Positions 36,313 through 45,575 of a stretch of 64,000 nt of DNA are shown here, piece after piece. The notes beneath the pieces are model-generated. The model was given only the letters and a program-made list of their open reading frames with translations. It searched no databases and was not told the DNA's origin. Within the stretch, counting starts at the first letter, position 1. Every line of letters starts with the position of its first letter. The DNA comes from Methanoculleus sp. (GTDB lineage: Archaea > Halobacteriota > Methanomicrobia > Methanomicrobiales > Methanomicrobiaceae), in assembly GCA_011045995.1 (NCBI GenBank), contig DSBQ01000052.1, positions 1 to 64,000 on the forward strand, given 5' to 3'. The position numbers were made by a program, and so were the translations under genes.

Positions 36313-38576
36313 TACTTTCTCGCCATCTCGAGGAGTATCCGCTGCTCTGTCCGGGCGGCGGTTTCACGGATCTTCGGCACCGCATCGATATTTGCGGAGA
36401 CGCTGGTAATCCCGGTACGGATGAGCCATTCGACCATCTCGGGGTCTGAACCGGCCTGCCCGCAGATGGAACATTCAACACCGCCAGCACAGCAGCGCTC
36501 GATGGCGTACTCGATGAGTTTGAGTACTGCCGGGTGCTTTGGTTCATACATGTCCGCAACATTCTGGTTGTTGCGGTCGATGGCGAGGGTATACTGGATG
36601 AGGTCGTTCGTGCCGAAGGAAGCAAAATTGATGCCTGCTGCGATGAAGTCGTCGATGAGAAGGGCACTCGAGGGTATCTCGATCATGACGCCGAGGGTGG
36701 TGTTTTCCACATCAACGCCCCATCCGGCCAGCAGGGCACGTGCAGCGATGAACTCCCGCGGGTGACCGACGAGCGGGAACATGAGGCCCATGTTCGAATA
36801 CCCTTCTGCCCAGAGCCGCTTGAACGCCTCGACCTGAAGACGGAACTGGTCGGTCTGCTGGAGGTCACGGCGGATACCACGCCATCCGAGCATCGGGTTG
36901 TGCTCGTCCGGTTCGTCCTCACCGCCCTTCATGTTCCTGAATTCATCGGTGGGGGCATCGAGAGTGCGCACCCAGACCGGTTTGCCGGAGAATGCATCGA
37001 GAACCGTCTTGATCCCCCGGTAGAGCTCATCGACGAATTCTTCTTCCCGGTGATGTGCTATGAACCAGCCGGGGGTCTTGTTGAGGCCGAGGATCAGGTG
37101 TTCAATTCTCAGGAGACCGACACCGTCCGCACCGGTTGCGGCCGCCCGCTGAGCAGCCTCCGGGAGCGAGACATTGACCTTAATTGAGGTCCCGGTGATG
37201 ATCGGTGCTGCAGCGAAACCTCCGGCCGCGGCCGGTGCCTCCTCGCGGGCGATGTTGACCTCACCTTCGAAGACCAGTCCCTTCTCTCCGTCGACGGTGA
37301 CAACCTGCCCCTCCTTCAGGGTGTGGGTTGCGGTCCGGGTGCCCACGACGGCGGGCGTCCCCAGTTCACGGGAGACGATAGCCGCATGGCAGGTCATGCC
37401 GCCCTCATCGGTGATGATGGCGCATACCTTTCGCATGCCCGGGACCATGTCCGGGTTGGTCATCTTTGCGACCATGATGTCCCCTTCCTTGATTTTCGCA
37501 AGATCCTTTACCGAATCAACGATGACGACCTTCCCGGTGGCAATACCGGGGGAAGCGCCCTGTCCTTCCAGAATAATCGATACATTTTCGTGCACGGTCG
37601 CAGCCTCCTTGGAATGCATATGTGAAATGGTGGTGATCGGGCGTGACTGGAGAATGTAGATTTTTCCCCCAACAATGCTCCATTCCACGTCCTGCGGGTT
37701 CCCGTAGTGGTCCTCGGAGATCTTTCCGAATCTGGCAAGCTCGGCAATTTCGCTGTCGGAAAGAACCGGAATATCGCGCCGGTCGGCGGGGACGGGCACT
37801 TCTTTCGTGCCGTGGTCGCCGTCCGGGAGAATCTCGATGTTTTTGGTGGCAATGTACCGGTCGACGACCTTCTTTGATCGCTGGTCAAACACATAATTGT
37901 CAGGCGATACGGCGCCGGAGACAACCGCTTCGCCAAGGCCCCACGACCCTTCTATGATGGTGGTCGGTTCACCGGTCACCGGATGCGAGGAGAAGAGGAC
38001 ACCTGCCTTCTCGGATTTGACAAGCTGCTGCACAACAACGGCGATATCGACACTCCGGTCATCAAAGCCCTGCTTGGCGCGGTAATATATGGCGCGTGCC
38101 CCGTAGAGGGACGCCCAGCACATCTGTACCGCTTCGAGGAGATGTGCATCTCCCCTGATGTTGAGGTAGGTCTCCTGCTGTCCGGCAAAGCTTGCATCCG
38201 GCAGGTCCTCGGCCGTCGCACTGGACCGCACCGCAACGATGGTGTCCCTGCCCATCGATCCATAGGCGGCGGTGATCTCTTCACACAGGTCCACGGGCAT
38301 TGCCGCCTTCATAACGATCTCCTTCACCTTTGTCGCGGTCGATTCAAGATGGTCGGCATCCTCCACGTCGAGCCCCTGCAGGAATGAGTAAATCGCTTCA
38401 TCGATGTTGGTTACCTCAAGGAACCGCCTGAAGGCCTGCGCAGTTACGACGAACGCGCCCGGGACCGGCAGACCGATCGAGGTCATCTCGCCGAGGGAGG
38501 CGCCTTTTCCCCCGACGGACGGGATATCCTCTTTTTTAATCTCTGCAAGCCACAGAATATCTGGCATCTTGGTCAT
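36312..38576 (-). CDS. ppsA: Phosphoenolpyruvate synthase
   Basis: 754 residues from the ATG at 38576, seven bases after AGGTGG; the in-frame GTG at 38588 is inside that site. It makes PEP from pyruvate and ATP, the entry to gluconeogenesis in autotrophic methanogens. ATP-grasp domain: PSVGGKGASLGEMTSIGLPV, VAVRSSATAEDLPDASFAGQ. Central phospho-His domain: GGMTCHAAIVSRELGTPAVVG. C-terminal PEP barrel: RTLDAPTDEFRNMKGGED, GLMFPLVGHPREF, FGTNDLIQYTLAIDRNN, and the Cys motif CSICGQAGSDPEMVEWL. It is the first gene of a long minus-strand operon. Confidence 0.95.
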   Translation of the reverse strand: MTKMPDILWLAEIKKEDIPSVGGKGASLGEMTSIGLPVPGAFVVTAQAFRRFLEVTNIDEAIYSFLQGLDVEDADHLESTATKVKEIVMKAAMPVDLCEEITAAYGSMGRDTIVAVRSSATAEDLPDASFAGQQETYLNIRGDAHLLEAVQMCWASLYGARAIYYRAKQGFDDRSVDIAVVVQQLVKSEKAGVLFSSHPVTGEPTTIIEGSWGLGEAVVSGAVSPDNYVFDQRSKKVVDRYIATKNIEILPDGDHGTKEVPVPADRRDIPVLSDSEIAELARFGKISEDHYGNPQDVEWSIVGGKIYILQSRPITTISHMHSKEAATVHENVSIILEGQGASPGIATGKVVIVDSVKDLAKIKEGDIMVAKMTNPDMVPGMRKVCAIITDEGGMTCHAAIVSRELGTPAVVGTRTATHTLKEGQVVTVDGEKGLVFEGEVNIAREEAPAAAGGFAAAPIITGTSIKVNVSLPEAAQRAAATGADGVGLLRIEHLILGLNKTPGWFIAHHREEEFVDELYRGIKTVLDAFSGKPVWVRTLDAPTDEFRNMKGGEDEPDEHNPMLGWRGIRRDLQQTDQFRLQVEAFKRLWAEGYSNMGLMFPLVGHPREFIAARALLAGWGVDVENTTLGVMIEIPSSALLIDDFIAAGINFASFGTNDLIQYTLAIDRNNQNVADMYEPKHPAVLKLIEYAIERCCAGGVECSICGQAGSDPEMVEWLIRTGITSVSANIDAVPKIRETAARTEQRILLEMARK

Positions 38577-38601
38577 GATCATTACCACCTGATGATTGTG
38601 T

Positions 38602-38630
38602 GTAATATTCTTCTGAGTACCTAATTAGGT
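38602..38630. promoter_or_regulatory. ppsA promoter with 12-bp palindrome ACCTAATTAGGT
   Basis: 38619-38630 is a perfect palindrome, ACCTAATTAGGT, in the 120-base gap between divergent ppsA and serA. On the minus strand an AT-rich AATATTAC (about 38602-38609) lies just downstream as a possible TATA box. The near-identical core CTAATTAG precedes the photolyase promoter at 18041-18053. Confidence 0.4.
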
Positions 38631-38696
38631 TTCCCAACCTGGCTGCCGTGGGAAACCATGAATAGACGGTACGCACAGTAAATATGGGGAAGAATA

Positions 38697-40283
38697 GTGA
38701 CGTTCAAAGTTCTTGTCAGTGATCCACTGGCAGATGAAGGAGTAGATCTCCTTCGAAAATACTGTGAAGTTGATGTGAAGACCGGTCTTCCCGAAGAAGA
38801 ACTGGTACGTATCATCGGCGATTACGACGGCCTTTTGGTCAGAAGCGGGACACAGGTGACACCTGCAGTCATCGAAGCGGCAGAAAAACTCAAGTTCATT
38901 GGCCGTGCAGGGGCGGGAGTTGACAATATCAGTCTCGAGGCGGCCACCAAGCGCGGCATCATCGTTGCAAACGCACCCTCGGGAAACACCCTTGCAGCAT
39001 GTGAACACACCCTGGCAATGATGATGTCCCTTGCCCGCAACATCCCGCAGGCAACGGCATCCGTCAAGGCGGGAGAATGGAAGCGGTCGAAATTCATGGG
39101 TGTCGAACTCAATGAAAAGACTCTTGGAATCGTGGGATTCGGCAGGATTGGGCAGGAGCTCGCCCAGCGGGCAAATGCCCTCAGGATGCGCTGCATCGCC
39201 TACGACCCGTATATCAATGCCGACCGTGCCAAACAACTCGGCGTCGAGGTCTGCACCCTTGACGAACTGTTCCCGCAGGCGGACTTCATCACCGTCCATA
39301 CCCCGCTCGTCAAGGAGACCCGGCATATGATCAATAAGGACACTCTTGCGACCATGAAGGACGGGGTCCGGATCATCAACTGTGCCCGTGGCGGCATCGT
39401 CGATGAAGACGCGCTCTATGATGCCATCGTGCAGGGGAAGGTCGCGGGGGCCGCACTCGATGTCTTCGAGGAGGAACCCCCGGAGAATGCAAAGATCGTC
39501 ACCCTCGATCAGGTCATCACCACCCCGCATCTCGGCGCAAGCACCGTTGAGGCGCAGCAGAATGTGGCGGTCTCGGTTGCAAAACAGTGCATCGAGGTCC
39601 TTGAAGGTGGTTCTGCAAAGTTCGTGGTCAATGTTCCCATGGTCCCCCCCGACCAGAAGGACCGTATCGAGCCCTATGCAAAACTGGCAGAGAAGATGGG
39701 CAAACTCCTGATGCAGCTGATCGAAGGGAGAATTTCAACCATCGAGATGGAATACGGCGGGAAGGCAGCCGAATTCGGCCAGAGCACCAAGTATATCACG
39801 AGAGTTGCACTGAAGGGCATGCTTGATCAGATCCTGCAGGGCGGGGTCAACATCGTAAATGCCGAGGTTGAGGCAACCTCCCGGGGCATCAAGGTCTCGG
39901 AATCGATAACCGAGGAGTCGCAGGGCTTCACCAACATAATGACCATTCGCGTGACAACGGACAGCATGTCCGAATCCGTCTCCGGCAATGTCTCTTCGGC
40001 CGACAAACTGCGCATCGTCGCAATCGGCGAGTACATGACCGACATGACCCCGGGCGGCGATGTGGTGATCTCCCGTCACCAGGATGTGCCGGGCGTCATC
40101 GGGCAGTTCGCCACCATCATCGGCCGGTATGGCGTAAACATTGCGGGCATGCAGGTGGGCCGCAACGAACCAGGTCAGGAGGCCATCATGGTCCTCAATG
40201 TCGATGCGCCGGTCCCCCAGGATGCAATGGATGAGATCCTCACCATCGAAGGCGTCTTCACCGCAAAATATGCGAGCATCTGA
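38697..40283 (+). CDS. serA: D-3-phosphoglycerate dehydrogenase
   Basis: 528 residues, GTG start after GGGGAAG. First step of serine synthesis. NAD-binding loop LGIVGFGRIGQELAQRANAL; catalytic Arg in NCARGGIVDEDALYDAI, Glu in ALDVFEEEPPEN and His in TTPHLGASTVEAQ. The long form has an intervening domain (about residues 310-450) and a C-terminal ACT domain (VISRHQDVPGVIGQFATI, GRYGVNIAGMQVGR), the serine-sensing module in other species. Divergent from ppsA. A short T-run follows. Confidence 0.95.
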   Translation: MTFKVLVSDPLADEGVDLLRKYCEVDVKTGLPEEELVRIIGDYDGLLVRSGTQVTPAVIEAAEKLKFIGRAGAGVDNISLEAATKRGIIVANAPSGNTLAACEHTLAMMMSLARNIPQATASVKAGEWKRSKFMGVELNEKTLGIVGFGRIGQELAQRANALRMRCIAYDPYINADRAKQLGVEVCTLDELFPQADFITVHTPLVKETRHMINKDTLATMKDGVRIINCARGGIVDEDALYDAIVQGKVAGAALDVFEEEPPENAKIVTLDQVITTPHLGASTVEAQQNVAVSVAKQCIEVLEGGSAKFVVNVPMVPPDQKDRIEPYAKLAEKMGKLLMQLIEGRISTIEMEYGGKAAEFGQSTKYITRVALKGMLDQILQGGVNIVNAEVEATSRGIKVSESITEESQGFTNIMTIRVTTDSMSESVSGNVSSADKLRIVAIGEYMTDMTPGGDVVISRHQDVPGVIGQFATIIGRYGVNIAGMQVGRNEPGQEAIMVLNVDAPVPQDAMDEILTIEGVFTAKYASI

Positions 40284-40445
40284 ACCGGTGCTCATACCTC
40301 TTTTTCCTGTACCCGCGCGGGGGCGACCATGCACCTGCATCAGCACCCCGTAACCGGATTCATTGTTCCGTAGCCTCACCTCTCCATGCACATTTTGTCC
40401 GCCCGGAACGCCTGATGTAGTGCCCGTCAAACGTAAAACAAACAC

Positions 40446-40454
40446 TATTTATAC
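40446..40454 (+). promoter_or_regulatory. TATA box for tRNA-Val
   Basis: TATTTATAC lies 36 bases before the tRNA; transcription would start about 10-13 bases ahead of the mature 5' end. Confidence 0.4.
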
Positions 40455-40489
40455 CCTGAACATATATTCTATAGAGCACCAGTTTCCGG

Positions 40490-40563
40490 GGGCTCGTGGT
40501 CTAGTTGGTTATGACGTCGCCCTGACATGGCGGAGGTCTTGAGTTCGAATCTCAACGAGCCCA
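40490..40563 (+). tRNA. tRNA-Val (GAC)
   Basis: 74 bases with a full cloverleaf: acceptor GGGCTCG/CGAGCCC plus discriminator A, D-arm with GTCTAGTTGGTTATGAC, anticodon stem TCGCC/GGCGG with loop CTGACAT giving anticodon GAC, T-arm TTGAGTTCGAATCTCAA. No intron and no encoded CCA. Confidence 0.95.
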
Positions 40564-40701
40564 CTTTTCCTGTTTTTTATCCCATAGCCGTTAGGCCGGA
40601 GTTTGTAATCCGAATTTTCTGCGCAATTCCCACACGTTCTCCCGAAATCACCATAATGGACAACATCCAACACTGGATACACAAGTGAGAGGTGATACCG
40701 G

Positions 40702-41790
40702 ATGAACGTCCTTTTTGTCGTCTGTGGGGAAGGTCTGGGCCATACCTCGCGGTGTCTGCATACAGCACGGTATCTTGAAGAGCACGGGTGCACCTGCCAT
40801 TTTGCCGCCTATGACACCTCATTCCGGTTTCTTGAGCGGCAGGGACGGCAACGCCTCCACCGGACTCCCCGTGAGGTGACGCTTGCCGGTGACAACGGCT
40901 TTTTCACGCTCTCCGGGACCATCAACGACTCAAAAGGGGTTCCGGTCAACATGTACCGGTCCTACCGCATGGTTCAGGACCTGATCGATGCCAATCATAT
41001 CGACCTCGTCATCGCCGATACCATGTATGCCGCCGTCGCCGCTGGACGCAGGAAAGGCGTCCCCACATTGTTTATCACCAACCAGAACACCTTCTGCACC
41101 CTATCGGGCGGAAGCGAAGCGGCATGGAAGGCGCTGGGAAAGATGGTCAGTTCCTTCTTCTCCCTTCCCGATGCCATTGTAATTCCCGATTTCGCACCTC
41201 CGGACACCATCTCGGGCTACAACCTGACCATTACTGATCAGGTGAGAGATAAGATGCGGTTTGTCGGGCCGATGCTTTCCATCGACCGGGAAGCCTACCC
41301 GGTCAGTCAGGAGACCATCTTTGCAAGCTTCGGGGGAGAAGCATTCAAGATACCCCTCTACCACCTCCTTGCAGGCATTGCCGGACGGCGAAAAGACCTT
41401 CACTTCAGCGTCTTCTCTAATGCCGACGGACTGCCACCGGCAGCGGCCAATTTCACCCCGCACGGTTTTGTTCCCGACCTCTACCCCCACCTTGCAGCAG
41501 CGAAGGTGACGATCCTCCACGGGGGCCTCACCTCCCTTCACGAATCCCTCTTCTTTGAAAAACCGGTGGTCGTCGTCATCGACCCGCATCACCCGGAGCA
41601 GGGGAACAACGCGAGAATGATCGAGGAGATGGGAGCGGGAGTAGTCCTCCGGGGGGACCGGGTGACGGCAGATGCACTGGAAGAGGCAATTGACACCGCA
41701 TCTGACCTCCGTCCTCCCGGAATGTGCCATCTCTTTGAGCAGCAGGACGGAAGAGTGGGGATGTTACGGGTGATCGAGGAGATCCTCTAA
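40702..41790 (+). CDS. MurG-like glycosyltransferase (GT-B, MJ1255 type)
   Basis: 362 residues. N-terminal NVLFVVCGEGLGHTSRCLH is the glycine-rich loop of the MurG/UDP-glycosyltransferase fold (GT28-like), and the donor-binding segment is GFVPDLYPHLAAAKVTILHGGLTSLHESLFFEKPVVVV with HxxLxxxxEGNN-like order (PHHPEQGNNARMIEEMGAG). The uncharacterised archaeal/bacterial family around MJ1255 matches this layout. It likely adds a sugar to lipid or a surface glycan; substrates are not predictable. No membrane helix. Confidence 0.82.
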   Translation: MNVLFVVCGEGLGHTSRCLHTARYLEEHGCTCHFAAYDTSFRFLERQGRQRLHRTPREVTLAGDNGFFTLSGTINDSKGVPVNMYRSYRMVQDLIDANHIDLVIADTMYAAVAAGRRKGVPTLFITNQNTFCTLSGGSEAAWKALGKMVSSFFSLPDAIVIPDFAPPDTISGYNLTITDQVRDKMRFVGPMLSIDREAYPVSQETIFASFGGEAFKIPLYHLLAGIAGRRKDLHFSVFSNADGLPPAAANFTPHGFVPDLYPHLAAAKVTILHGGLTSLHESLFFEKPVVVVIDPHHPEQGNNARMIEEMGAGVVLRGDRVTADALEEAIDTASDLRPPGMCHLFEQQDGRVGMLRVIEEIL

Positions 41791-41849
41791 CATTCCGGCA
41801 GACACAACTGCCCTGCCATCAATACCACATGACACAGGAAGAATACATA

Positions 41850-42533
41850 ATGGACAATGGCTGGAACCTTCTCATAGGCATCATTGTGGTAACGGGAGGG
41901 ATTATCGGCGCAATCATTGTGGTGGCCGGGATGTTCTATCCCGCCGGATTCGAGGCCGCGGGCATTGCGGTGGAGAGCACCTATACGTATGAACTGACCA
42001 TCACGAACGACCACGACCTTGACGGTTTCGAGCTGATGGTGCCGCTCCCCTCACAGGCGGGGGATACTGCCCTCGGCAATGCAATCGCATTTTCCGGGCA
42101 GACGGAGAACCCGTCCGGATGGGAGATCATCATGGTGGGAGACCGGGACGCGGTATTTCTCCAATTGCGTGCAGAGAAGCTTTCTGCCTCTGCCTCGCCG
42201 CACCACCTGACGGCGGCGGTCGGTTCAGCGGCCCTCATCGACACGATGGTGCCGGGAAACGATCCCTGGCAGGTTTCCCCCGCTTATGCTATGACATCAG
42301 AGGGAGGAAATGCCTGCTATTCTACCGTGGTATATGCACGCTTTAACGCCCCTGAGGCGGCGCTCACCTCGGTAGAGGCCGTCTCCTCCGGCAGGAACAC
42401 CTGGCGCTACCCCTTTACAGGGGGCAATTCCTTCACCGACCATATCGGGCTCTCCATCACCGGCCCTGCATCGGGATGGCACACCGCTAACGGCACGATT
42501 ACCGCTGGTATCGGGAAGTATACACTGCTCTGA
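41850..42533 (+). CDS. Membrane-anchored exported protein, unknown
   Basis: 227 residues from the ATG at 41850, eight bases after AGGAAG; 41829 is an alternative start. One N-terminal hydrophobic helix (LLIGIIVVTGGIIGAIIVVAGM) is a signal anchor; the rest, rich in Thr, Ser, Ala and beta strands (STYTYELTITNDHDLDGFEL, YSTVVYARFNA), is extracytoplasmic. No family recognised. It sits 38 bases or so behind the glycosyltransferase and may be in the same operon; a surface role is inference. Confidence 0.6.
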   Translation: MDNGWNLLIGIIVVTGGIIGAIIVVAGMFYPAGFEAAGIAVESTYTYELTITNDHDLDGFELMVPLPSQAGDTALGNAIAFSGQTENPSGWEIIMVGDRDAVFLQLRAEKLSASASPHHLTAAVGSAALIDTMVPGNDPWQVSPAYAMTSEGGNACYSTVVYARFNAPEAALTSVEAVSSGRNTWRYPFTGGNSFTDHIGLSITGPASGWHTANGTITAGIGKYTLL

Positions 42534-42627
42534 GCTCCCTCTTGCCGCCGAGATGCTCCGTTCCCGGTAGCGCCGATCCATTCATTTTTCATATAAAGGG
42601 CGCAATAATTCCAACAGGTGAACTGAA

Positions 42628-43320
42628 ATGGAATACACGATCACCGGTGAAAATCTCCAGATGGTGACCTGCACCCTTGCAGAGGGGGAACACCTCTATG
42701 CAGAGGCGGGCGCGATGGTGAATATGAGTGGGAATATGACCCTGTCCACCGCTGCAAAGGGAGGCGTCTTCAAGGGCCTCAAGCGCATGGTCACCGGCGA
42801 GAGTTTCTTCATGACCGATTTCACCCCGCAGGGGGAGAAGGGATTCGTCTCTTTTGCCGGAAACGTGCCGGGGAAGATCTTCACTGCACAGATAGGCGAA
42901 GGCGAATTCCTTGCACAGAAGGATGCCTTTCTCTGCGCAGAGGAGGGTGTCGACCTCGACATCGCCTTTACAAAAAAACTCCGTTCGGGCGTCTTTGGGG
43001 GAGAAGGATTCATCCTTCAGCGTTATAGCGGCAGGGGAACCGCATTTCTGCACTGCTGCGGCGACCTTGTCACCATGACCCTCGCACCCGGCGAGAAGGT
43101 GCGGGTGGAGACCGGGCTCGTGGTCGGCTTCGATGCCTCCGTCGACTACTCCATCGAACTGGCTGGCGGGGTGAAAACCGTCCTCTTCGCCGGGGAGGGG
43201 CTCTTTCTGACTACCCTTACCGGTCCGGGGACCATTGTTCTCCAGTCGATGGATATCGCAAAACTGGCGGCATCGCTCATCCCCTACCTTCCACGGCAGA
43301 CCTCCGGAGGCAACAGGTAA
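42628..43320 (+). CDS. AIM24 / TIGR00266-like protein
   Basis: 230 residues. The AIM24/TIGR00266 family forms a beta-rich trimeric fold related to TRAP-like proteins; its role is unknown in archaea. Typical segments: EYTITGENLQMVTCTLAEGE, VYAEAGAMVNMSGN-like start (here LYAEAGAMVNMSG), the GESFFMTDFTPQGEKGFVSF strand and GEGLFLTTLTGPGTIVLQSM near the end. AGGTGA lies six bases before the ATG, and a TATA-like CATATAAAG about 35 bases upstream suggests its own short-leader promoter. Confidence 0.85.
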   Translation: MEYTITGENLQMVTCTLAEGEHLYAEAGAMVNMSGNMTLSTAAKGGVFKGLKRMVTGESFFMTDFTPQGEKGFVSFAGNVPGKIFTAQIGEGEFLAQKDAFLCAEEGVDLDIAFTKKLRSGVFGGEGFILQRYSGRGTAFLHCCGDLVTMTLAPGEKVRVETGLVVGFDASVDYSIELAGGVKTVLFAGEGLFLTTLTGPGTIVLQSMDIAKLAASLIPYLPRQTSGGNR

Positions 43321-43331
43321 CCTGGCAGAAT

Positions 43332-44381
43332 ATGGCTGCTACCGGCGCAATGAACAACACCATGGTCATCCACGGGCCGGAGGCGTTCGACAGCGGCGAT
43401 GTTGAACGGGCGGTCGAAAGCCTCTCCCCTTCGCGGATCATCGTCGCCGGCATCATGGGACGGACCGCCGCCGAGGAATCGGGCATTTCCTGCGAGTTCA
43501 TCAGCGTCCCCCCCTCACTGGTCCTGCGGCACCTTGACAGGGGGGAAGGCCCGTATCTTCTCAACCATGCCAAGACACCGGAATCGGCACGGGTCTTCGG
43601 GGCCATCGTCGCCGCACGGACCGGGAATGGTGTTATCCAGGTGGAAGGCCGCACACGCAGTGTGATCACATGGGACGGGGGCGACGCTGAGTATGCCGCA
43701 ACCATTGCCGCATCCCTCGGATTTTCGTCTGAAACGGCATCATCCGCCGCCTCCGGCCCCACCGGATGGACCCGTGCCATCAGGGGATGCATCCCGGGTG
43801 AACCGGTCTTTGTCAACGGGATTATCATCGGGACGGCCACAGCGCCGTCAGCGGTCATCCGGATGCATGAGAACAGGGTCACCGCCATCGAAGGGATCGT
43901 TCTCAAACCCCATGGGGTGGAGAAGCTCATACGCCACGGCCTGCCCGACCCGGCAACGGCATGGTGCAAATCCGGAAACATCCGCAGTGCCGGACCGGCG
44001 TCTGCAGGGCGCGGCAGGCACCTCGGGGAGATCGCCGTCATCGACCATGCAGGATGCGACCTCTACAACCACCTCGGCGAAGAGACCTGCGGGGTTCTTT
44101 CCATCGGCGATGATACGACCGCCGTCTGCGGACACATCTGTGCACACCGTGGCATTCCCGTCTTCGGTGTGACCGACGGTGATGCCGACGGCATTATCAG
44201 CCCCTCCTACTGCGAAGGTTCGGTAATCATTCACGCCATCTCGGAACGGGATGACGACCTTGGCAGGGAGATAGCAGAGGGCATCCCCGGGGGCCCCCAC
44301 CGGTGGGACGACTGGGTCCAACAAGTCCTCGAAGACTATGAAGGACGTATTCTGGTGGTCCGCGACCTCAGGTGTACATGA
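43332..44381 (+). CDS. DUF2117 family archaeal protein
   Basis: 349 residues. Begins with NTMVIHGPEAFDSGDVE and IIVAGIMGRTAAEESG, the start typical of DUF2117, an archaeal family of unknown function found mostly in methanogens. The C-terminal half has CDLYNHLGEETCGVLSIGDD and CGHICAHRGIPVFGVTDGDAD, conserved Cys/Asp/His residues that look like a metal or nucleotide site. The ATG at 43350 is the alternative start. Overlaps nreA at the 3' end. Possibly a nucleic-acid or cofactor enzyme; nothing specific can be claimed. Confidence 0.75.
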   Translation: MAATGAMNNTMVIHGPEAFDSGDVERAVESLSPSRIIVAGIMGRTAAEESGISCEFISVPPSLVLRHLDRGEGPYLLNHAKTPESARVFGAIVAARTGNGVIQVEGRTRSVITWDGGDAEYAATIAASLGFSSETASSAASGPTGWTRAIRGCIPGEPVFVNGIIIGTATAPSAVIRMHENRVTAIEGIVLKPHGVEKLIRHGLPDPATAWCKSGNIRSAGPASAGRGRHLGEIAVIDHAGCDLYNHLGEETCGVLSIGDDTTAVCGHICAHRGIPVFGVTDGDADGIISPSYCEGSVIIHAISERDDDLGREIAEGIPGGPHRWDDWVQQVLEDYEGRILVVRDLRCT

Positions 44382-45526
44382 AACGGCTCTGCCCCGAATG
44401 CAAGGGAAGGGGCATGTGCGGACTGCCCCGCTGCCCCATCACCTCCCGCTTCTACGAATCTGTCAGGGTGAAGCAGTCTGATGCATACATGGGCGCCTCC
44501 CCTTCGGTCTTTATCGGAACAAAGGGGTACCCGCGTATGCAGGCAGGCCCCCTTCTGGTCGATGACCCCGACACCCCGCCGTTATGGGTCAGGGAAGGGT
44601 ATTCCATTGAGGATATCGTCGGCATCCGGGCACGGACCATACGCGGGGCGGGGGAGACAGCGACACATCTCGACCGGATACAGGAGATTGCCCTTTCAGC
44701 AACACCGCTGGATGTGGAGGTCGCATTTACCCGCCCGGTCTCCTTCAACCTGACCTTTGACGGGACGCTTGCCCCCGTCGGTCTCCACGGCGATATGAAG
44801 AAGGTGGACGTCCTGGAGAATGCCCGGACGCCACGACCGGTCGAACGGGCGGTCGCCGATACGGACCTGAAGGCGACCGATGCAGTGCGGACACTGTACC
44901 GTGAGGGAGTCGATGTCTATCACATCACACAGCTCCTTACCTCCGGCCTTCTCGGTGTGCGCCGAAGGACGGTCCCGACAAGATGGGGGATAACGGCAGT
45001 TGATGATATACTGGGAGCTGCCCTGAAAGAGACGGCCGGCAGGCTCCCCCCCCTCGAAGAATTCAGGGTCTTTTCTGCCACCATCTACGGCAACCAGATC
45101 ACCTGTATCCTTGCACCGGGCGCATGGCACTATGAAATGATCGAGATATGGGAAGGGGGCAGCCTCTGGGGCGGTGACGGCGATACGGTCGTGGTGGACG
45201 GTGAACGACGGAAAAAACAGGGGTATTCCCCCATTGCCGGGGCCTACTACTCCGCACGCCTGGCCGTCCTGGATTACCTCAATGCCATCGGCAGGTCCGC
45301 CCGCGCAATCATTATCCGAAAAGTCTCGTCCGCTTACTGGGCCCCCCTCGGCACATGGGTAATCCGTGAGGCGGCACGTGCGGCGATGCAAACTGACCCG
45401 CAGGTGTGCCCGACCCTCCATGAGGCGGCCGCTGCCGCATCGATATGCCTCGGATCATCCGAATGGGAGGTCTCTTCAAACCTGATGAGAGAGATACAGT
45501 CGCAAAAAACCCTTTTTGACTTCTGA
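44378..45526 (+). CDS. nreA: DNA repair protein NreA with PCNA-binding tail
   Basis: 382 residues from the ATG at 44378 (44372 is in frame just upstream). NreA acts with PCNA in archaeal DNA-damage repair. The zinc-like N-terminus is CPECKGRGMCGLPRCPI, then GASPSVFIGTKGYPRMQAGP, the SFNLTFDGTLAPVGLHGD centre, and the conserved YGNQITCILAPGAWHYE and SSAYWAPLGTWVIREAARAAM. The last residues, SQKTLFDF, are a PIP box that binds PCNA. It overlaps the DUF2117 gene. Confidence 0.88.
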   Translation: MKRLCPECKGRGMCGLPRCPITSRFYESVRVKQSDAYMGASPSVFIGTKGYPRMQAGPLLVDDPDTPPLWVREGYSIEDIVGIRARTIRGAGETATHLDRIQEIALSATPLDVEVAFTRPVSFNLTFDGTLAPVGLHGDMKKVDVLENARTPRPVERAVADTDLKATDAVRTLYREGVDVYHITQLLTSGLLGVRRRTVPTRWGITAVDDILGAALKETAGRLPPLEEFRVFSATIYGNQITCILAPGAWHYEMIEIWEGGSLWGGDGDTVVVDGERRKKQGYSPIAGAYYSARLAVLDYLNAIGRSARAIIIRKVSSAYWAPLGTWVIREAARAAMQTDPQVCPTLHEAAAAASICLGSSEWEVSSNLMREIQSQKTLFDF

Positions 45527-45537
45527 AAGAATGGAGG

Positions 45538-45546
45538 ATATATATA
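45538..45546 (+). promoter_or_regulatory. TATA box for the membrane protein at 45576
   Basis: ATATATATA, centred about 34 bases before the ATG at 45576, would start a transcript with a leader of only a few bases. It lies downstream of an earlier in-frame Met (45516), which supports the shorter gene model. Confidence 0.5.
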
Positions 45547-45575
45547 TACTGCCCGGATATACTATTCTACTTGAT

